A stretch of 64,000 nt of DNA from Amorphoplanes friuliensis DSM 7358 (GCF_000494755.1 NC_022657.1:2332001-2396000), one strand, 5' to 3'; positions 1 to 9,069 are shown, counted from the stretch's first letter. Made by a program: numbers and translations. Notes: generated by a model from the sequence alone, not told the origin.

Positions 1-1
1 A

Positions 2-379
2 ATCGCCGGGAGCCGGCCGCCAGAGCTTGTAGCCCTACTGGACGGCGCAGTCCTCGAACGTCCGATCGGTGGAGCCGACGTGATGCGTGCTCAACTCGAC
101 CATCTGGTGGAAGTGGCGCGGCAGCCGCATGTCCGGCTCGTTGTCGTGCCACTCCGGCACGGCGCCCGTCCAGGGCCGGGTGGACTCTTCGAACTGCTCC
201 AGTTCAGGGGAACCGCCGATCCCGATGTCGTCTTCGTTCAGTCGCCCGTCAAGGATTTCGTGGTGAAGGACCCGGACGCCACCGCGGCGTACCACGACAT
301 TGTGGATGCCATTGTCGGCTCGGGCCTCACCCGCGACGCCGCGGTGGAGGAGATCCGCCGAATCCGCGACGGACTCTGA
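2..379 (+). CDS. DUF5753 (Scr1-type) regulator, C-terminal part
   Basis: The frame is open from the first bases of the window, so the N-terminus, normally an XRE-type helix-turn-helix domain, lies outside. The visible 125 residues match the DUF5753 ligand or effector half found in actinomycete Scr1-like HTH regulators: an ALLDGAVLERPIGG stretch, then MRAQLDHLVEVARQPHV, a VVVPL strand, a GLFELLQF strand and a DPDVVFVQSP strand. Such proteins are usually paired with a small DUF397 protein, but none is visible downstream. What follows, 1 bp later on the opposite strand, is a DUF6232 gene. Family assignment is fairly secure; target genes are unknown. Confidence 0.8.
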   Translation: MAGSRPPELVALLDGAVLERPIGGADVMRAQLDHLVEVARQPHVRLVVVPLRHGARPGPGGLFELLQFRGTADPDVVFVQSPVKDFVVKDPDATAAYHDIVDAIVGSGLTRDAAVEEIRRIRDGL

Positions 380-380
380 C

Positions 381-848
381 TCAGGGCCGGAAACCGCGGT
401 TGTCTTCGATGGCCCGGATCAGGGCACGACGCACCTGACCGAACTTCTGCTTGTCCCGGGTGCGGAAGAGCACGATCCGTTTGCCGCGCCAGGTGGCTTC
501 GATCGTCATGAAACGTGGGTTCTTCCGGAAGTCCGTGATCGCCCCCATCGCCACAGTGCAGGCAGAGAACACTCCGGCAAGGAGCATCCAGCCGGACTGC
601 AACACCGCGGCTGAGGTTCCCGCGATAGCGGCCTCGATCAAGCCCATCACTGCGGTGACTTTGACGAGCGGGTACCGGTACGTCAGGCAGACGAGCACGT
701 CATGCAGGTCTGCCAGGGGGATGCGAGCGCCGTCGATCTCCACGTACCAACTGGTGATGATGATCGTGTCGTCGAGGTAGATGATCCGCCATCGCGGGCG
801 CCGGCCTCCGCCGCCACCTCCGAGCTCAGGTCCTTGATACATCGCCAC
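381..848 (-). CDS. DUF6232 family membrane protein
   Basis: A 155-residue protein with a Gly-rich start, a beta-rich N-terminal part (WRIIYLDDTIIITSWYVEID, then IPLADLHDVLV), two central hydrophobic segments at about residues 60-78 and 80-100, and a basic C-terminal part (WRGKRIVLFRTRDKQKFGQ) resembling a PH-like fold. This arrangement fits the actinobacterial DUF6232 family, whose function is unknown. An AGGAG ribosome site lies 4 nt before the GTG at 848 and 10 nt before an in-frame ATG at 842, so the start could be either. It converges with the DUF5753 gene. Confidence 0.65.
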   Translation of the reverse strand: MAMYQGPELGGGGGGRRPRWRIIYLDDTIIITSWYVEIDGARIPLADLHDVLVCLTYRYPLVKVTAVMGLIEAAIAGTSAAVLQSGWMLLAGVFSACTVAMGAITDFRKNPRFMTIEATWRGKRIVLFRTRDKQKFGQVRRALIRAIEDNRGFRP

Positions 849-932
849 CCCTCTCCTTAACGCTCATTAAACTGCTACCAGCGTCTTGCAGGAAGGATCC
901 AGCCGACATCAAAGCGCCATCTGCGAAACCCA

Positions 933-949
933 ATCTGCAAAGTGCAGAT
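933..949. promoter_or_regulatory. Inverted repeat between divergent genes
   Basis: ATCTGCA and TGCAGAT form perfect 7-bp arms around a 3-bp centre, and a further ATCTGC occurs just upstream at about 919. The site lies in the 280-bp gap between the DUF6232 gene and the divergent acVLRF1 gene, so it is a candidate operator. The cognate regulator is unknown, although a regulator gene is cut by the window edge. Confidence 0.35.
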
Positions 950-1128
950 ATGGGTGGCCTTGCAGAGCAGACCTGAGGCAGGGGCAGTAGAGGGCCCGGG
1001 CATGGCCGGGTTCACTTCATTGACCGCGCGACTGCTGCAGTGACCTCGCTGCGGCCAGTTCTCGACAGCATGTCCGGTGGAGTTGTGATCCTCGAGCGTG
1101 CATCAGCCGCTAAGTCGATCGCCGTAGG

Positions 1129-1800
1129 GTGTCGTTCATGAGCGCGAAGCCGGCGGCGGGTGGGGGACGATGGGTCGATGTCGCGCCCGAGCGGCTGACG
1201 CGCTGGCTGGAGAACTTCGCCACCCGGCACGGCCCGTGGACGGCCGCAGGGCTGATCGTCACCGCCGAGGACGGCGCCACCGCGGAGCTCTCACCGCCGC
1301 CGGGCGCACCGCCCGTGGAAGACCTGGCGGCGTTGCAGCGTGAAGCCGCCGTCGCGCGCCGCATCGGGCTGCTCCTGGCGCGCAAGGGAGCGGTGGCGGT
1401 CGGCGTCGCGGAGGGCACCAAGCTGATCGTGTCCAAGGTCGACACGCACTACGTGCAGGGGCGTACCGCGGCCGGCGGCTGGTCGCAGCAGCGTTTTGCC
1501 CGCCGCCGCGACAACCAGGCCAAAGCAGCCGCTGCCGACGGTGCCGGCATCGCTGCCCGCCTGCTCCTCCCTGAGGTACGCACGCTCACCGCCCTGGTCA
1601 CCGGCGGCGACCGCACGGCCGTGGAGACGATCCTGGCCACACCCAATCTGCGACCGCTGGCGCCGCTGATCAGCGACCGTTTCCTCGACGTCCCCGAACC
1701 CCGCAAAACTGTGCTCGAGGACGCCACCGCCGCGGCTCGAACAATCCAGATCCTCATCCAGGACCCCACCCCAGACCAATCAGCACCGAGCCACAAATAG
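1129..1800 (+). CDS. acVLRF1 family peptidyl-tRNA hydrolase
   Basis: A 223-residue member of the actinobacterial VLRF1 (Vms1-like release factor) group. The family releases nascent chains from peptidyl-tRNA on stalled 60S/50S subunits during ribosome quality control, in the cytoplasm. The key part is at about residues 115-130, GGWSQQRFARRRDN, which holds the Gln needed for peptidyl-tRNA hydrolysis in Vms1-type factors; a basic patch follows. Preceding strands (VAVGVAEGTKLIVSKVDTHY) fit the eRF1-like core. Starts at GTG 1129 or ATG 1138 are both possible; neither has a strong Shine-Dalgarno. It stands alone, followed by a repeat array. Confidence 0.8.
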   Translation: MSFMSAKPAAGGGRWVDVAPERLTRWLENFATRHGPWTAAGLIVTAEDGATAELSPPPGAPPVEDLAALQREAAVARRIGLLLARKGAVAVGVAEGTKLIVSKVDTHYVQGRTAAGGWSQQRFARRRDNQAKAAAADGAGIAARLLLPEVRTLTALVTGGDRTAVETILATPNLRPLAPLISDRFLDVPEPRKTVLEDATAAARTIQILIQDPTPDQSAPSHK

Positions 1801-1853
1801 CCACCTCCCGGCGCCGACAGAAACCACCGTGACAACGTCCGGAAGACCCAGCA

Positions 1854-2128
1854 GGCCCAACTTCCGCGAAGTTGGCCCCTCCCTCGCCTGCAGGCCCAAC
1901 TTCCGTGATGTCGGGCCTACCTGCCAGCGGGAGGGCCCAACTTCCGTGATGTCGGGCCTACCTGCCAGCGGGAGGGCCCAACTTCCGTGATGTCGGGCCT
2001 ACCTGCCAGCGGGAGGGCCCAACTTCCATGATGTCGGGCCTACCTACCGGGCAGGAAGGCCCAACTTCAGCGAAGTCGGGCCTACCTACAGGCAGGAAGG
2101 CCCAACTTCCGTGAAGTTGGGCCTTCAC
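1854..2128. repeat. Seven-copy 39-42 bp palindromic tandem array
   Basis: The 605-bp gap between the acVLRF1 gene and the metallopeptidase gene contains seven units beginning GGCCCAACTT at 1854, 1893, 1934, 1975, 2016, 2058 and 2099. Each unit holds an inverted repeat of the type GGCCCAACTTC-n3-GAAGTTGGGCC. Middle copies have drifted on the right arm (GATGTCGGGCC), while the last copy is a perfect 13-bp inverted repeat around CGT. Units are joined by a spacer like TACCTGCCAGCGGGA. The flanking genes converge, so the array may act as a bidirectional terminator or a REP-like protein-binding site. Nothing else is visible up to 2405. Confidence 0.85.
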
Positions 2129-2405
2129 TTGCCGGACCGCGTCCAGGACGGCGTCGGAAAGCCGAGCAGCCGAGGCGAGACCGAAGTCACGCGCGCACGC
2201 GTCGGCGGGGCGAGACGTCCTGTGCGGTTACCGAGCACGGACCTGGCAGGGTGCGGGGATCTGCTCATGAGCGCCAGCGAATGGATCCCCGCGCCCGGTC
2301 TCGGCGGGAGCGACGATCAGGGCCATGCAATCAGGCACGACAGCCTGGCCTTGATCTGGAAAAAAGAGCGAACCAGGTACGACGGTCAGCAGGACATCCT
2401 GATCG

Positions 2406-3326
2406 TCAGCTCACCGCTCCGGCGGCGAACGTGTCGCAGTCCTTCGGGGAGCCCGAGCTGTACCCCTTGCTGAACCACTGCTGGCGCTGGGCGCTCGTGC
2501 CGTGTGTGAATTCGGCGGGGTTGACCGAGCCGCCGCTGCGCTGCTGGAGAGCGTCGTCACCGATTTTGGCGGCGGTGTCGAGGCCTTCCTGGATGTCCTG
2601 TTCGGTGATGCTCTTGAAGATTTTCTGGCCGGAGCCGTCGTCCGTGCCGGTGGCGTTCTTGGCCCAGGCGCCGGCGTAGCAGTCGGCCTGGAGTTCCAGC
2701 TTCACGGACTGGGCGTTGGCGCTGTCGGGGTCACGTTCCTGGGCGCGGCGCATCTCGGCCTCGGTGCCCAGGAGGTCCTGGATGTGGTGGCCGTATTCGT
2801 GGGCGAGGACGTAGGGCTGGGCGAATTCGCCCGGCGCGCCCAGCTGGTCGGCGAGGACCTTGTAGAAGGTCAGGTCGATGTAGACGCGGTCGTCGGCGGG
2901 GCAGTAGAACGGGCCGACGCCGGAGTCGGCGTTGCCGCAGCCGGTGCGGACGGCGTTGGAGAACAGGACCGTCTTGGCGGGTTTGTACTGTTCGCCGAAG
3001 TTGGCCGGGAGGGCTTCGACCCAGTAGTCCTGGATCGAGTTGACGTAGAGCACGTTGCGACAGTCGAGCTGCCCGCGGGCGTCCGACTGGGAACACTTCT
3101 GGCTGAGCGAAGTGTTGTCGCCGGTCTGCGGCGCGCCGCCGCTGTCGCCGGTGAGGTTGTTGATGCCGAAGTAACCGCCGACCAGAGCCAGCAGCACGGT
3201 GACGATGATGCCCGTCAGGCCGCCGCCGCCGATCGGGAGGCCGCCGATGCCGCCGCCGCCTCCACCTGAACCTCGCTGGTCGTCGATCTGACTGGTGTCG
3301 ACCCTGGCGTTCTCGTTGAGTTCCAT
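2406..3326 (-). CDS. Neutral zinc metallopeptidase (YpfJ family)
   Basis: A 306-residue membrane-anchored zinc peptidase of the YpfJ/KPN_02809 family. The N-terminus is hydrophilic, followed by a Gly-rich linker, one transmembrane helix (LTGIIVTVLLALVGGYFGI) and a C-terminal catalytic domain. The zinc motif HEYGHH lies at about residues 176-181, with a downstream Glu in the LELQADCYAGAWA stretch as the probable third ligand. The active domain should be outside the membrane. I chose ATG 3326 because GAGGATGAG precedes it; the open frame extends further upstream without support. Substrates of this family are unknown. Confidence 0.88.
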   Translation of the reverse strand: MELNENARVDTSQIDDQRGSGGGGGGIGGLPIGGGGLTGIIVTVLLALVGGYFGINNLTGDSGGAPQTGDNTSLSQKCSQSDARGQLDCRNVLYVNSIQDYWVEALPANFGEQYKPAKTVLFSNAVRTGCGNADSGVGPFYCPADDRVYIDLTFYKVLADQLGAPGEFAQPYVLAHEYGHHIQDLLGTEAEMRRAQERDPDSANAQSVKLELQADCYAGAWAKNATGTDDGSGQKIFKSITEQDIQEGLDTAAKIGDDALQQRSGGSVNPAEFTHGTSAQRQQWFSKGYSSGSPKDCDTFAAGAVS

Positions 3327-3561
3327 CTCATCCTCGCTCGCCCCATCCGGCACGTGTGGTCCGGCGCTTACCCGATGATCTTGCTCGCTAATCGGTTGGG
3401 AGGTCGCGGGGGGAGCCCGGTACAATCGGCGGGTGCTGCTCTGCGAAGGCTGACCTGCCCCGCGCCGACCGGGACCCTCGAGTCCGACTGGACCTGAGAC
3501 CGTTCGGCGCTTCCGTGTGCCCTGAGCCAGCCTTCATTCTCTGAGAGCGAGACGCTTCCTC

Positions 3562-5166
3562 ATGATTACCGCCACCGGACTTGAACTGCGCGCCGGCTCC
3601 CGGATCCTGATCTCACCGACGACGCTGCGGGTGCAGCCGGGTGACCGGATCGGGCTCGTCGGCCGGAACGGCGCCGGCAAGACGACCACGCTGAAGGTGC
3701 TCGCCGGTGAGGGCACGCCCTACGCCGGTGAGGTGACCCGCACCAGTGAGGTTGGTTACCTTCCGCAGGACCCGCGGACCGGCGACCTCAACGTCACCGC
3801 CCGCGACCGGGTGCTCTCGGCCCGCGGCCTCGACGTGCTCCTCTCCGAGATGCAAAAGCTGGAGATCGAGCTCGAGGAGAGCGCCGACGAGAAGCTGATC
3901 CGGAAGTACGGCCAGCTGGAGGACCAGTTCGCCAGCCTCGGCGGTTACGCGGCCGAGGCCGAGGCCGCCCGGATCTGCTCCAACCTGGGCCTGCCCGACC
4001 GGGCGCTGGCCCAGACGATCGGCACGCTCTCCGGTGGTCAGCGCCGCCGGATCGAGCTGGCGCGCATCCTCTTCCAGAACTCGGGTCAGAACGGCAAGGG
4101 CATACTGCTGCTCGACGAGCCGACGAACCACCTCGACCAGGACTCCATCACCTGGCTGCGCGGGTACATCTCGCAGCACAAGGGCGGCCTGATCGTGATC
4201 AGCCACGACGTCGACCTGCTCGAGGCCACGGTCAACCGGGTCTGGTATCTCGACGCGAACCGCGCCGAGGTCGACATGTACAACGTCGGCTGGAAGACGT
4301 ACCTGGCGCAGCGGGAGACCGACGAGCGCCGGCGCCGCCGCGAGCGGGCCAACGCGGAGAAGAAGGCCGGTGCGCTGCTCGCGCAGGCCGACAAGATGCG
4401 GGCGAAGGCCACCAAGACCATCGCCGCGCAGAACATGGCGAAGCGGGCCAACAAGCTGCTCGACGGCCTGGAGGACGTACGCACCTCGGACCGGGTGGCG
4501 AAGGTCCGCTTCCCGAGCCCGGCACCGTGCGGCAAGACACCGCTCACCGCGCACGGCCTGTCGAAGTCCTACGGGTCGCTGGAGATCTTCGCCGACGTCG
4601 ACGTCGCGGTCGACCGCGGCTCGCGCGTCGCGATCCTCGGCCTCAACGGCGCGGGCAAGACCACGCTCCTCCGCATTCTGGGCGGTCACCTCCAGTCCGA
4701 CACCGGAGAGGTACGCCCGGGGCACGGTCTGCGACTCGGCTACTACGCCCAGGAGCACGAGACGCTGGACGTGGACCGCACGATCCTGGACCACATGCGC
4801 AGTGCCGGTGGCGAGCAGACCGACACCGAGCTGCGGAAGATCCTGGGTGCGTTCCTCTTCTCGGGTGACGACGTCGACAAGCCCGCCGGAGTGCTCTCCG
4901 GCGGTGAGAAGACCCGTCTCGCCCTCGCCACCCTGGTCTGTTCGGGTGCCAACGTCCTGCTGCTGGACGAGCCGACGAACAACCTCGACCCGATCAGCCG
5001 CGAGCAGGTGCTCGACGCCATCGCGAACTACCCGGGGGCGATCGTGCTGGTCACCCACGACGCCGGTGCCGTGCAGGCGCTCAAGCCGGACCGGGCGATC
5101 CTGCTGCCCGACGGTGACGAGGACGCGTGGAGCGACGACCTGCTGGAGCTCGTCGAGCTCGCCTGA
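3562..5166 (+). CDS. ABC-F family ATP-binding protein
   Basis: A 534-residue soluble protein with two ATP-binding cassettes and no membrane segments, which defines the ABC-F group of ribosome-acting translation factors (EttA, and Msr/Vga-type resistance proteins). Cassette 1 has GRNGAGKTT, LSGGQRRRIELARIL and LLLDEPTNHLD; cassette 2 has GLNGAGKTT, LSGGEKTRLALATLV and LLLDEPTNNLD. Between them at about residues 245-315 is a charged helical linker (RRRRERANAEKKAGALLAQ), the part that reaches into the ribosome. It corresponds in position to Rv1473 of M. tuberculosis. Whether it gives antibiotic protection or is a housekeeping factor cannot be told from sequence. Confidence 0.92.
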   Translation: MITATGLELRAGSRILISPTTLRVQPGDRIGLVGRNGAGKTTTLKVLAGEGTPYAGEVTRTSEVGYLPQDPRTGDLNVTARDRVLSARGLDVLLSEMQKLEIELEESADEKLIRKYGQLEDQFASLGGYAAEAEAARICSNLGLPDRALAQTIGTLSGGQRRRIELARILFQNSGQNGKGILLLDEPTNHLDQDSITWLRGYISQHKGGLIVISHDVDLLEATVNRVWYLDANRAEVDMYNVGWKTYLAQRETDERRRRRERANAEKKAGALLAQADKMRAKATKTIAAQNMAKRANKLLDGLEDVRTSDRVAKVRFPSPAPCGKTPLTAHGLSKSYGSLEIFADVDVAVDRGSRVAILGLNGAGKTTLLRILGGHLQSDTGEVRPGHGLRLGYYAQEHETLDVDRTILDHMRSAGGEQTDTELRKILGAFLFSGDDVDKPAGVLSGGEKTRLALATLVCSGANVLLLDEPTNNLDPISREQVLDAIANYPGAIVLVTHDAGAVQALKPDRAILLPDGDEDAWSDDLLELVELA

Positions 5167-5653
5167 TCGGCATAGCGATCCGCCGATCATCGGCATCGTC
5201 AGTTGTCAACTGGTGCCCACACAGACAGTGCGACCTTTGCCCGGCGCCGGGCAGCGTTCCCCGGCGTCCGGGCACGCTCAACCGAGCCGGCCCTGACCGT
5301 ACGGGCGTTCGACCGCGTCTCTTCGTGAACTTCCGGTAGACGCTGAGTGACATCGTTGTCCGTCCACCGTGTAGTTGATGTTTGTGCAGCTCAGCGGGTG
5401 GTCTTGGACCGCCGCCACGTATACCACGACGGACCGGCAGTGGGCGCCGCAAAGGCTCTCGCGAAGCAGTTTCCGGGCCTCTCGCAAGCGCCGTGACAAG
5501 CGTCTGACATTGATGCGCATGGTGACCGTCGGGTTCCTGACAGTGGTAATTGGGCACGTTCGTCAAGCCAGGATCCCTAGCGCATGATCGTTGGAGGCGG
5601 TCTAATAGGTGGGACCGTATCGAACCGCACAGTCTGGGACGTGAGGATTCAAC
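5167..5653. other. 487-bp gap with short palindromes, no gene seen
   Basis: Just after the ABC-F stop are two small perfect palindromes: GCCGATCATCGGC at 5182-5194 and CAGTTGTCAACTG at 5200-5212. The first may help end transcription, though it lacks a T-run. The rest is lower in G+C than the neighbouring genes and presumably carries the promoter of the small HTH gene at 5654. A minus-strand open frame (5278-5520) has no recognisable domain and no good ribosome site, and I do not call it. Confidence 0.4.
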
Positions 5654-5881
5654 ATGGCAGCCACCGGCACAGCCACCAGCACTGAGAAGGGTCGTCGAAT
5701 CGTCGGAAGCGAGCGGCAGACGCTCGCCAAAGACCTGGTGAAGCGTTACACGTCCGGAGAGAGCATTCGGGCGCTGGCCGCTTCGACCGGCCGGTCGTAC
5801 GGATTCGTGCACCGGGTGCTCACCGAGTCAGGCGTTCAGCTCCGCCAGCGCGGCGGCGCCCGCCGTCGTAAGAAGGCGTGA
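5654..5881 (+). CDS. Small helix-turn-helix protein (Rv1473A-like)
   Basis: A 75-residue basic protein consisting of one helix-turn-helix: LAKDLVKRYTSGESIRALA is the first helix pair and STGRSYGFVHRVLTESG the recognition helix region. It ends in a basic tail RRRKKA. The sequence is typical of a small DNA-binding protein widely conserved in actinobacteria. Its position next to the ABC-F gene matches Rv1473A of M. tuberculosis. ATG 5654 is preceded by GAGGATTC at a suitable distance. Its stop overlaps the GTG of the enoyl-CoA hydratase gene by 4 bp, so the two are translationally coupled. Its targets are unknown. Confidence 0.85.
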   Translation: MAATGTATSTEKGRRIVGSERQTLAKDLVKRYTSGESIRALAASTGRSYGFVHRVLTESGVQLRQRGGARRRKKA

Positions 5882-6657
5882 CGACCAGCGCATCACCCGG
5901 GTCCGACGCAGGCGTTCGGTATGACCAGGACGGGCCGGTCGCGACGGTGACGTTGTGCCGGCCCGATGTGCTCAATGCACAGACTCCGGCGATGTGGTCC
6001 GAGCTCGGCAACATTTCCCGGAAATTGACGGGGGATGTGCGAGTCGTCATTGTCCGGGGTGAAGGACGCGCCTTTTCCGCGGGACTCGACTTGTCGGTTG
6101 CCCGCGGCGACGGCGATTCTTCCTTGCCGGTACTCGCCCGGTTGTCACCGGAAGAGTGCGCAGAACGCATTGCCGGCTTCCAGGAAGCGTTCACCTGGTT
6201 ACGGCGTCCCTCGCTCGTCACGATCGCGGCTGTTCAGGGTCATGCGATCGGGGCCGGATTTCAGTTGGCGCTGAACTGCGACTTCCGGGTTCTCGCCGAT
6301 GATGCACGCTTCTCGATGGCCGAAGTGACCCTCGGCCTCGTGCCCGACCTGGGTGGGACAAAACGCCTGACCGAGCTCGTGGGTGCGTCACGCGCCCTGG
6401 AGATCTGCGTCACCGGACGGCGGATCTCGGCGGACGAAGCCGACCGGATCGGTCTGGCCACGGCCGTCGTTCCGGGCGCCGACCTGCAAGGTGCGGTCGC
6501 CGACCTGGCCGCGGCGGTGCTCGCGGCCGACGCCGGAGCCGTCTCCGAGATCAAGGCCCTGCTGGCCGGAGCGCCCCAACGCTCGTACGCCGAGCAGGAC
6601 CGTGCCGAGCGGGAAGCGCAGACACGCCGCCTGCGTGACCTGATGGGCACCGAGTAA
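5878..6657 (+). CDS. Enoyl-CoA hydratase/isomerase family protein
   Basis: A 259-residue crotonase-fold enzyme. Visible features are VIVRGEGRAFSAGLDLSVA (oxyanion-hole region), VQGHAIGAGFQLALNCDFR (second oxyanion-hole Gly pair) and FSMAEVTLGLVPDLGGTKRL (catalytic Glu region, with the second Glu position occupied by D-L-G-G). Members hydrate, isomerise or hydrolyse acyl-CoA thioesters; the precise substrate cannot be read. It starts at GTG overlapping the HTH stop. Its position resembles echA12 (Rv1472) in the same block of M. tuberculosis, though in a different order. Confidence 0.9.
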   Translation: MTTSASPGSDAGVRYDQDGPVATVTLCRPDVLNAQTPAMWSELGNISRKLTGDVRVVIVRGEGRAFSAGLDLSVARGDGDSSLPVLARLSPEECAERIAGFQEAFTWLRRPSLVTIAAVQGHAIGAGFQLALNCDFRVLADDARFSMAEVTLGLVPDLGGTKRLTELVGASRALEICVTGRRISADEADRIGLATAVVPGADLQGAVADLAAAVLAADAGAVSEIKALLAGAPQRSYAEQDRAEREAQTRRLRDLMGTE

Positions 6658-6749
6658 GGACCGATCCGGAAGAAACCTGTTACCTCTCGGGTTGTCGTAC
6701 CCAGCAGGCAGACTGTGCCCTGCGGTTCCAGACGCCCGGGAGGTGACAC

Positions 6750-8699
6750 ATGGGTCCGATGTCCAGCGGTTCCAGTTGGATGATGCTGCGCTCGATCCAG
6801 AATTCCGAGCGCGTCTCCAAGCATCAGCTCAGCCGGGGCACGACCAAACGCATCCTGAAGTTCGCGCGCCCCTACCGGCGCGAGATCATCGTCTTCCTCA
6901 TCACCGTCGTGTTCGCCGCCGGCATCGGTGTCGCCACGCCGGTCCTCGCCGGCCACGTGGTCAACGCCATCACCGCCGGTGGCTCCGACGCGGCCGCGAC
7001 CGTCATCAAGCTCGCGTTCACCATCGCCGGCCTGGCCGTGATCGACGCGTTCCTCTCGCTGGCCCAGCGGTGGTATTCCGCCCGCATCGGCGAGGGCATC
7101 ATCCTCGACCTGCGCACCCGGGTCTACGACCACGTCCAGCGCATGCCACTGCAGTTCTTCACCCGGACGCAGACCGGTGCGCTGGTCAGCCGCCTCAACA
7201 ACGACGTCACCGGCGCGCAGCGGGCGTTCACGTCGACACTGTCCGGTGTGGTCAGCAACGTCATCCAGCTCGTGCTGACGGCCGGCGTCATGTTCAGCCT
7301 CTCGTGGCAGATCACCGTGCTGTCGCTGGTCATGCTCCCGGTGTTCATCATCCCGGCGCGGCGGGTCGGCAAGAAGCTCGCCGAGATCACCCGTGAGTCG
7401 TACAACCTGGACGCGAAGATGAACGCGACCATGACCGAACGCTTCAACGTCTCGGGTGCGCTGCTGGTCAAGCTCTTCGGCCGGCCCGACACCGAGGCCG
7501 CCCACTTCGGTGAACGCGCCCAGCGGGTCCGCGACATCGGCGTGCAGCAGGCCATGTTCTCCCGCACCTTCTTCGTCGCCATGCTGCTGGTCGCGTCACT
7601 CGCGCAGGCTTTGACGTACGGCCTGGGTGGCTGGCTCGCGGTCACCGGCAGCGTCACCGCCGGCACCGTCGTCACCCTGGCGCTGCTCCTGACCCGCCTC
7701 TACGGCCCGCTCACCGCGCTGAGCAACGTCCGCGTCGACGTGATGAGCGCGCTGGTCTCGTTCGACCGGGTCTTCGAGGTCCTCGACCTGAAGCCGGGCA
7801 TCGAGGAGAAGCCCGACGCGGTGGCCATCCCGGCCGGGTCGGGGCGGCTCGAGTTCCGCGATGTGCACTTCCGCTACCCGAGCGCCGACGAGGTCTCCCT
7901 CGCCACCCTCGAGGACGTGGTCGCGCTCGACCGCACCGAGAACGCCCCCGTGCTGCGCGGCGTCGACTTCACCGTCGAGCCCGGGCAGCTGGTGGCCCTG
8001 GTCGGCCCGTCCGGCGCCGGCAAGTCCACCACGTCGATGCTGGTCTCCCGCGTCTACGACGTCACCGAGGGCGCGGTCCGCGTCGGCGGTGTCGACGTCC
8101 GCGACGCCACGCTCGACTCCCTGCGCGACACCATCGGCGTCGTCACCCAGGATTCCCACCTCTTCCACGAGACCATCGCCGAAAACCTCCGGTACGCCCG
8201 CCCCGACGCCACCGAGGCCGACATGTGGGAGGCCCTGCACGGCGCCCAGGTCGCCGCCCTGGTCCGCGCCCTGCCCGACGGCCTCGACACGGTCGTGGGG
8301 GAGCGCGGCTACCGCTTCTCCGGCGGCGAGAAGCAGCGCATCGCCATCGCCCGTCTGCTGCTCAAACACCCATCAATCGTCATCCTCGACGAAGCGACCG
8401 CCCACCTCGACAGTGAGTCCGAGGCTGCAGTGCAGCGGGCGTTGTCGGTCGCCCTGAAGGGCCGCACCGCCCTGGTGATCGCCCACCGCCTGTCAACGGT
8501 CCGCGACGCCGACCAGATCCTCGTCCTGGACGACGGCCGCATCGTCGAGCGAGGCAAACACAACGAACTGGTGGCGGCGGGAGGCCTCTACGCGGAGCTC
8601 TACCGAACACAGTTCGCGGTGGCGGACAGCCCAGCCCAGCCGTTCGCCGACGACCCCGAGCCGGTGATCGTCACAGCGGCCCACCCGGTCGAGCCGTAG
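6750..8699 (+). CDS. ABC transporter, fused permease and ATPase (exporter type)
   Basis: A 649-residue half-transporter of the lipid/drug exporter (ABCB-like) class. The membrane domain (about residues 35-330) has six predicted helices; the first is IVFLITVVFAAGIGVATPVL. The ATPase domain carries Walker A GPSGAGKST, the signature FSGGEKQRIAIARLLL, Walker B VILDEATAHLD and the H-loop VIAHRLSTV. There is an actinobacterial-type insert (SADEVSLATLEDVVALDRTE) near the start of the ATPase domain. ATG 6750 follows GGAGGTG by 5 nt. No partner subunit gene is adjacent, so it probably works as a homodimer. The substrate is unknown. Confidence 0.92.
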   Translation: MGPMSSGSSWMMLRSIQNSERVSKHQLSRGTTKRILKFARPYRREIIVFLITVVFAAGIGVATPVLAGHVVNAITAGGSDAAATVIKLAFTIAGLAVIDAFLSLAQRWYSARIGEGIILDLRTRVYDHVQRMPLQFFTRTQTGALVSRLNNDVTGAQRAFTSTLSGVVSNVIQLVLTAGVMFSLSWQITVLSLVMLPVFIIPARRVGKKLAEITRESYNLDAKMNATMTERFNVSGALLVKLFGRPDTEAAHFGERAQRVRDIGVQQAMFSRTFFVAMLLVASLAQALTYGLGGWLAVTGSVTAGTVVTLALLLTRLYGPLTALSNVRVDVMSALVSFDRVFEVLDLKPGIEEKPDAVAIPAGSGRLEFRDVHFRYPSADEVSLATLEDVVALDRTENAPVLRGVDFTVEPGQLVALVGPSGAGKSTTSMLVSRVYDVTEGAVRVGGVDVRDATLDSLRDTIGVVTQDSHLFHETIAENLRYARPDATEADMWEALHGAQVAALVRALPDGLDTVVGERGYRFSGGEKQRIAIARLLLKHPSIVILDEATAHLDSESEAAVQRALSVALKGRTALVIAHRLSTVRDADQILVLDDGRIVERGKHNELVAAGGLYAELYRTQFAVADSPAQPFADDPEPVIVTAAHPVEP

Positions 8700-8869
8700 G
8701 CGATCAGCCTCAGCCCTCACTACCAGCTGGTGGATCGGAAGTCGGAGCCGTAGGCGTGGCCGGTGCGGGACTGTCAGCCCTGATTTGCGCCGGGCTCGGG
8801 CGGGCATGCAGTCGGCGTGACGACGTCCTCTACGCCCAGGGTGAGGAGGACCGTCCTGGTCGGCCCGTA

Positions 8870-9013
8870 CTACGCCGAGGTGGTCCTCGGGTACGAGGCC
8901 GCGGCCGCTGGCTTCGGCAGCAGGCTCAGCACCAGCGCGGCGACCACCGGCAACGCGGAGAACACCACGCGGAGGTTTCCGCTCGCCGCCGCGACTTCGC
9001 CGTCTCCGGGCGT
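8870..9013 (-). pseudogene. Remnant of an MFS transporter C-terminus
   Basis: The 370-bp gap between the ABC exporter and the next gene holds, on the minus strand, a short frame ending in a TAG at 8870. Its last 48 codons read like the final transmembrane helix and tail of a major facilitator transporter: GEVAAASGNLRVVFSAL, then PVVAALVLSLLPKP. No upstream transporter sequence is present on either strand and the frame has no plausible start, so I read it as a decayed gene end. The alternative is a chance hydrophobic frame. Confidence 0.35.
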
Positions 9014-9069
9014 GAAGTGAGTGTCGGCAGGCCGCCACCTGGGGCGATGGGGGCTTCTATGATTCGCGC

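Noticed and set aside
1854..2128. CRISPR array
   Set aside because: The units are palindromic and the intervals between them are nearly identical rather than unique, and no cas gene is present.
3613..5196. A 527-codon frame opposite the ABC-F gene
   Set aside because: The plus-strand frame has two complete ATP cassettes; the opposite frame is a composition artefact.
5278..5520. An 80-codon minus-strand frame in the gap before the small HTH gene
   Set aside because: No domain, no ribosome site, and composition unlike neighbouring proteins.
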